NCBI RefSeq assembly: GCF_001411555.2
Contig: NW_023340296.1
Coordinates: 1-64,000, forward strand
Direction of reading: 5' to 3'
Origin: Juglans regia
Lineage: Eukaryota > Streptophyta > Magnoliopsida > Fagales > Juglandaceae
DNA length: 64,000 nucleotides
Below the pieces are notes generated by a model. It saw only the letters and a program-made list of their open reading frames with translations. It had not been told where the DNA came from and searched no databases. Below are positions 59,400 through 64,000 of this stretch, in pieces; the first letter of the stretch is position 1, and the number at the start of each line of letters is the position of its first letter. The translations under genes were made by a program, and so were the position numbers.

Positions 59400-59888
59400 G
59401 AAAGAGATGAATAGAGTACTGTTGGTGTTCTTTCTTCATTTTTATTTTGTCTGGGCTTCTGAATCTTTTTGTTCAATTGTAAAAGGAGGCCGTGTCTGGT
59501 TTTGCATGTATATCTACATTCATGTTATTTTCATTCATTTCTTTTGCTTCATTTTTTCTTAGTTTGCATTTGCTTTTGTTGCAATAATATTATCATTACG
59601 TACGTAGTCATCTCTGCTTTGAGACAAGCGGCCTCTCTCGGGCAACGTACGTTGCCCAAATTTTCTCTTTCTTTCTTTATTATTATTATTTTTCTTTCGA
59701 GATTATTTATTTTTTAAGAGTTTCTTTAATTAGAAAAATGGTTCTTGTGTGGATAAAGTCACAAAACCCATTTTTAGACTCCGCTCGATAAAAACAAACG
59801 CCAAGTACTACGTACAGACAACACATGTGCATCTAGCTGGTTCGTAATGTTTTCAATCTGATACTTAAAATCATGTTCTTGAAAATCC
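59400..59888. other. FLA 3' UTR and flank
   Basis: T-rich 3' flank with AATAAT (59584) as the best poly(A)-signal candidate. A TATTATTATT run lies near 59678. No other gene. Confidence 0.5.
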
Positions 59889-60084
59889 GGTTTGGACCCT
59901 ATTTAAATAGTAAAAGTATTTTATCTCATTTCATCTTATCATTATAATTTTTTTAAATTTTTATAATAAATAATTCAATTTTTTTAAATCTCAAAACAAT
60001 AATAATATTAAAAAATAATATTTTAATAATATTTTATTCAACTTTTATCTAAAATCATCTCATATCATTTCACTATCCAAACCA
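59889..60084. mobile_element. MITE, same family as 51973-52165
   Basis: GGTTTGGA at the left and TTCACTATCCAAACC at the right are inverted. The interior ATCTCATTTCATCTTATCAT and CAATAATAATATTAAAAAAT matches the other copies. A C-run (60102-60116) follows directly. Confidence 0.7.
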
Positions 60085-60348
60085 AGAACGAATAGAAAAA
60101 TCTCCCCCCCCCCCCCACTCACTACAACAAAAAAGACTTTTTGGGACGATTTTCTATTGGAACGAAATGAAAATCATCCCAAAAAGTGAGATTTTGGGAC
60201 GAATTTCAGATTTCGTCTAAAAAAAATAACGGGAGAACAAAACTGTTCGAGCGCGTTCGAACGGTATAATTAGGGACGAAATATTTTGTCTCTAATAATG
60301 AAACCGTTTGAATGTAATATTTTAACGTTCAGAAGGTTAAATTTAACC

Positions 60349-60660
60349 GTTCGAACGTACATTTTAGCGCGTTAAGTAATATTATGATAGCGAGAAATTA
60401 TTCCACCGTTCGAACGTGCAATTTTAACCATTCGAATGATTAATCAGCACTGTTCGAACGTATATTTTGGCACGTTAAGTATAATTATTATAGCAGGAAA
60501 CTGCATTACGTTCGAACGTACAATTTTACCGTTCGAATGATAAATAAGTATTGTTCGAAAGTGCAATTTGGGGCGTTAAGTAACATTAATATAGCGGAAA
60601 ATTGATATACCGTTCGAATTTACAATATTCACCGTTTGAATGATGAATCAATATTGTTTG
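60349..60660. repeat. about 102-bp tandem repeat with GTTCGAAC
   Basis: Units begin near 60349, 60452, 60553 and 60656, 101-103 bp apart. Each holds a GTTCGAAC(-like) site, then CGTTAAGTA and a TATAGC.GGAAA-like segment, then a second TTCGAA site and GAATGAT.AAT. Imperfect subterminal repeats of the CACTA-like element. Confidence 0.8.
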
Positions 60661-60893
60661 AACATTATTTTCATAGTTTGAATGGTGATCATATGTTTTT
60701 TTTTTAGAATTATATTTATATTAATTAGTAATTATAAAACATTTATCAATTTAATTATAGGAATAATATCAATCAATAATTAGTTAGAAAATATAAACTA
60801 ATACTAATTCATAATTAAATACTAAATTTACAAAACACTAAATATTGTCCATTCTAAAAACAAAATAAATAAATAAATAAAATATCGAAAGTA

Positions 60894-62119
60894 CTAAGAC
60901 GCCAAATCTTTGCACACTTCCTCGATTGCAGCTAAGCGTTTCCCTATTTGTGTCAGTCGAGTACTGATGGTGACCTGAGTCGCAGACATGGCATCAAGTT
61001 TCGTACGTAACTCAAAGATGGTACCAGTAATCTCTGTACGAAGCTCAGACATAGCCAAACGGACCTCCATACGCATTGCATCGATCAACGCTGATGTCTG
61101 TCCGTTGATTGCTGCACGCACGACCTCGGCCATGTCCTCATGAGTAGCGTTGTGTACTGATGCCTCGGTCTATCTGGATGTCCTAGCGGCTGATACTCCG
61201 AGATCTCCCGGCTGTGCATCTCTATGAGGATCAACCGGGTCTAGAACATGTCCACGAAGACGCAGTCTCAAGTGTCCTGTGCTGCATGAGAGGGTGGTGC
61301 TATTGATCGGTCCCATCAGCTCCCGTTTACGCTCGGCAACATCAGCATGACACCGGCAAATAGCAGAAATCAGGTGATCAGGATCCCGAATGGCAGTATA
61401 TCCGTCGAAATGTACCGAGACTCTAATCGAATCCTATCGAATATATACCCCACCAGGTCGATAGGAATACCACGAGCGACCCGTATCATAAATTCCGTCC
61501 GGTCAATGCCAACCTCTGTCTTGTGCTGCCGAGGGTCAATATTACTGGAGATTATCAAATTCAGGATCTTCAAGAAAGAAGATAGATCTGCCTGCTTGAT
61601 GCTCTTCGTCCCGTCATATGGGGGAGCATCTAGACCAACAACAAAATCCCTCACCTTATGATCAGCAAGGGTATCGATCTCATCTGTATAAACTGGTGTC
61701 TCCTCCTCAGCTGTCTTTGCCTCAGCTAAAGGATCAGACTCTCTAAGCACCACGTTCGAATACGCATCTGGCAGCTTAGGAATACCGAGATGCTCAGCGA
61801 GTCTGTTCCGTGAAAATACAACTGAAACTCCTCGGACAGAGATCCTGCCGTCATCTGGGCTGGCATCACTGAGCTCTCTATAGAACTTATAAACAATGTC
61901 AATATAGGAGACAATCCCCCATGACTCCTCCCGCTCCTCTAAGATAGGTCCCCAACCACGTTCACTAAAGACTGATGGCTGGGAATGACCCTCCCAGACA
62001 AGACTTTGGAAGTCAGAAAGCTTCACTTGTCGCTCTACTGAAACAGTCATCTCCCTGCCTGGACTGATACAAGTCTCAGCTGGATTGCGTCACTTATGTC
62101 CCGCCCTAGAAGAAGACAT
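60894..62119 (-). pseudogene. 'putative plant transposon protein'-like gene, broken
   Basis: An apparent original start MSSSRAGHK at 62119 hits a TGA after nine codons. From 62050 a 226-codon frame is open: GRISVRGVSVVFSRNRLAEH, LGIPKLPDAYSNV, a central KSIKQADLSSFLKILNLIIS, and IDRTEFMIRVARGIPIDLVG. This pattern resembles Pfam's putative plant transposon protein domain (PF20167, from memory). The frame then stops at 61370 and continues +1 (ICRCHADVAERKREL, then GHLRLRLRGHVLDPVDPHRD) to another stop. A final piece (60894-61133) is a helical, probably coiled-coil tail (MRMEVRLAMSELRTEITGTI). The role of this family is unknown. Base composition is higher in GC than the surrounding AT-rich DNA. 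Confidence 0.6.
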
Positions 62120-62120
62120 T

Positions 62121-62940
62121 TTAATCAACCTGAAGTTTACAATTAAAGAGTTTATCAATACATTAACGATAAAAATGTAATAAATAACTAATCACTAAAT
62201 TACATACGAATAGTAATTTAATAAAGTGAGACATTGTGAACAATAGAATTTCATAAAAATAATATCACATTATTTAAAATTAATTAGATTAATATTTAAT
62301 AGAAATGAAATATTTAATAAAATGTGATAAAATTCTATATTAATTTAATTATAATATAATATCTATTCTCGTAAAGATTTAATAGAACTACAATATGGAA
62401 TAAAAACATCGATTCACTAATGTTATTAAAAATAATTATTCCGTTCGAACGCTTAAAATAGTGTTCGAACGGTATGCAAACCTGTTTGGCTGGTATACGG
62501 TTCGAACTATAAAACAACGTTTAAACGGTCTACTACTTGTTTGGATCGTATCGTTCGAATGCACTAACCAAGGTTCGAACGGTATGCGAATTTAACTCAG
62601 CGCCTTCGTTGAGTCGACTCAGCTATTGAAATCCATGGAATCCTTCGACTCCATCAATTTTTCAACAAACAAATTGAAAGAGACTTAAATAAACCTTCCT
62701 ACAATGGATTTAAGCAAATCTAAGATGAGTATTGATGGATAAATTGTTTTATCCTAATTTAAACAAATAATCCATCAAAAACTTAAATTTAGACGGTAAA
62801 ATAGTTAGAAAAATAGCATACTAGTTCTTAGAGAAAGAGGCCTCGATTGGGCACTGTTTGTAGTGGCGACGACGGCTTTAAACGGCGGAGATGGACGGTT
62901 CACTTGGAGAAAATGAAGTTTTGTTAATAGTTCGAACATC
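62121..62940. other. CACTA-like element interior, no gene
   Basis: AT-rich, with GTTCGAAC sites clustered at 62442, 62461, 62500 and 62572. No coding motif was found. Confidence 0.5.
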
Positions 62941-64000
62941 CGTGAAAATGACCATCTGTGAGAACTTATTTATGCAATACCATTTGAACGGTTTGTAAAA
63001 ACGTTCGAACGGTTTGTTCAATACATTTAAATATTATACTAATATAATATATTAATATATTATTATTTTAGTTATAGTCTAATTAGATGACACTATCTAT
63101 GTTAGTACTATAGATGACATTATATATGACATTATATATATGTTATATATATAGTCTAATATATTAACATAATATATTTTAGTTATACTCTAATTAGATG
63201 ACATTAAGTCTAATTAGATGACACTATCGATTATATATTATAATATGATATTACTATGTTACTAAACTATAGTATCATCTAATATGTCTATATATATTAA
63301 TGTTGTTCTTTTATTTGAAGGTATAGTGCTAAAAACAATATTAATAAACATTTAACAAACCATTCGAACTGTTAAAAATAACGTTCGAACAATTAATGAT
63401 CGAGCGGGAATGCATCCATTAACCTTCGAACATACTATTTATACATTCAAACGTGAAAAGTTAGGAGGGAATTTATCCCGCTTAATATTTTCACGTTCGA
63501 ACAGTTATTTACCAGGAAATATTCTGCAAATACACGATAGAACCTCACAATCTCGCTCTCCTCCTTTGCGCCACTCTCACGAAACAGATCAGCCCCTTCG
63601 CGAACCAGAGCCATTCTTCCTCAAACTAGCCCCCAAACTCAAAATATTAACATCTCACTCAATTATTCTCGGATTATTACTTGTTGGGGAGCTCCTTCGC
63701 ACGGCATATAATCTAATCTCCTTGCATTTTCATCTCCAAAAATTCAGGTATGCCTTTTATATTCTCATTTTGGTTTGAATATAATATTTTACAATGTTAG
63801 AAATTTGTATGCTATTGATATTGTTGTTTGTGTTGTTGTGAAAAACTTGTATTCTCGGATTAATGGGATTTTCGGTTGTTGAAGACGACTGAAATTTGGA
63901 ATGAACACGTTCGAATGGGTTAGGATTACCGTTCGAACGGGTTAGGATTACCGTTCAAACGTGTATGTTATGTCCGAACATAGTGTAGCACCGTTCGAGC
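62941..64000. other. CACTA-like element interior, right edge of window
   Basis: AT-rich with a TA-rich stretch (63060-63300) and GTTCGAAC sites at about 63001, 63381, 63494 and 63930. A transcribed-looking C-rich segment (63530-63750, short plus ORF followed by a GT) could be a 5' exon of the element's gene, but no motif supports it. Confidence 0.4.

Larger units (their letters stand above)
60120..64000. mobile_element. CACTA-like DNA transposon, left part (runs off window)
   Basis: It starts CACTACAACAAAAAAGACTT, the CACTA-superfamily type of terminus. The following 550 bp hold repeated GTTCGAAC palindromes, which recur at 62440-62600, 62930-63020 and 63380-64000, at least a dozen exact copies. 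A broken minus-strand gene (60894-62119) lies inside. The right terminus and 3-bp TSD partner are not in the window. The dense palindromes at both 60.2-60.7 and 63.9 kb suggest subterminal binding sites and that the other end may be close to or beyond 64000. Confidence 0.65.

Noticed and set aside
63410..63778. 122-codon plus ORF
   Set aside because: It spans GTTCGAAC-bearing transposon DNA and shows no domain; at most an element exon.
60240..64000. GTTCGAAC as tRNA T-loop / B-box
   Set aside because: The word resembles the tRNA B box, but no cloverleaf or A box surrounds any copy and the motif is palindromic and repeated within a transposon.

Overview
The window is plant nuclear DNA, probably from a woody eudicot (the order is a guess). 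It is AT-rich and intron-bearing, and full of LTR retrotransposons, LINEs, MITEs and GA/TA microsatellites. Host genes are few. (1) An OPA3-like mitochondrial protein gene on the minus strand has two coding exons inside the window (3067-3195 and 1659-1793) and runs off the left edge. (2) One long first exon (19869-20515, minus) encodes a Ser/Pro-rich protein with an FVPPHLRPGF motif; its later exons were not found. (3) A complete intronless fasciclin-like arabinogalactan protein gene lies at 58641-59399 (plus). Nearly everything else is transposon-derived.

Layout: 1-3.3 kb holds the OPA3-like gene with a complete miniature LTR element (TRIM) at 1051-1481. 5.7-14.5 kb is one nested stack: a TRIM-like element split by a LINE (6123-7866) and by a long solo LTR (7883-14374), which itself carries another solo LTR (8297-10054, TSD CTACC) and a second LINE (12330-13323, 15-bp TSD). 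14.7-16.9 kb is LTR-like. 20.7-22.8 kb holds AT-rich foldback/MITE material, including a minisatellite. 23.0-30.9 kb is a decayed Gypsy element interrupted by a Copia element (24426-29756).

32.7-36.0 kb is a decayed minus-strand Gypsy element that lacks its RT core and integrase core; the integrase deletion junction has been amplified in tandem and in frame. 36797-41775 is a gag-only LTR element with very unequal LTRs (484 and 2760 bp). 41.8-42.7 kb is a second fragment of the 32.7-kb Gypsy family. 43.3-50.4 kb is an LTR remnant split by a Copia element (43818 to about 50200), which is in turn split by a short Gypsy element (47013-49822, TSD GGGTG).

52533-55068 is a non-autonomous hAT-type DNA transposon (8-bp TSD ATATGGCT) whose ends are packed with CCGGGT palindromes. 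From 60120 to the right edge lies the left part of a CACTA-like element marked by many GTTCGAAC palindromes. It carries a broken gene resembling the 'putative plant transposon protein' family. A related terminal fragment sits at 57340-57659, upstream of the FLA gene.

No tRNA, rRNA, CRISPR array or prokaryotic operon structure was seen. The genes do not form a pathway. The main content is transposon stratigraphy, in which target-site duplications give the order of insertion.
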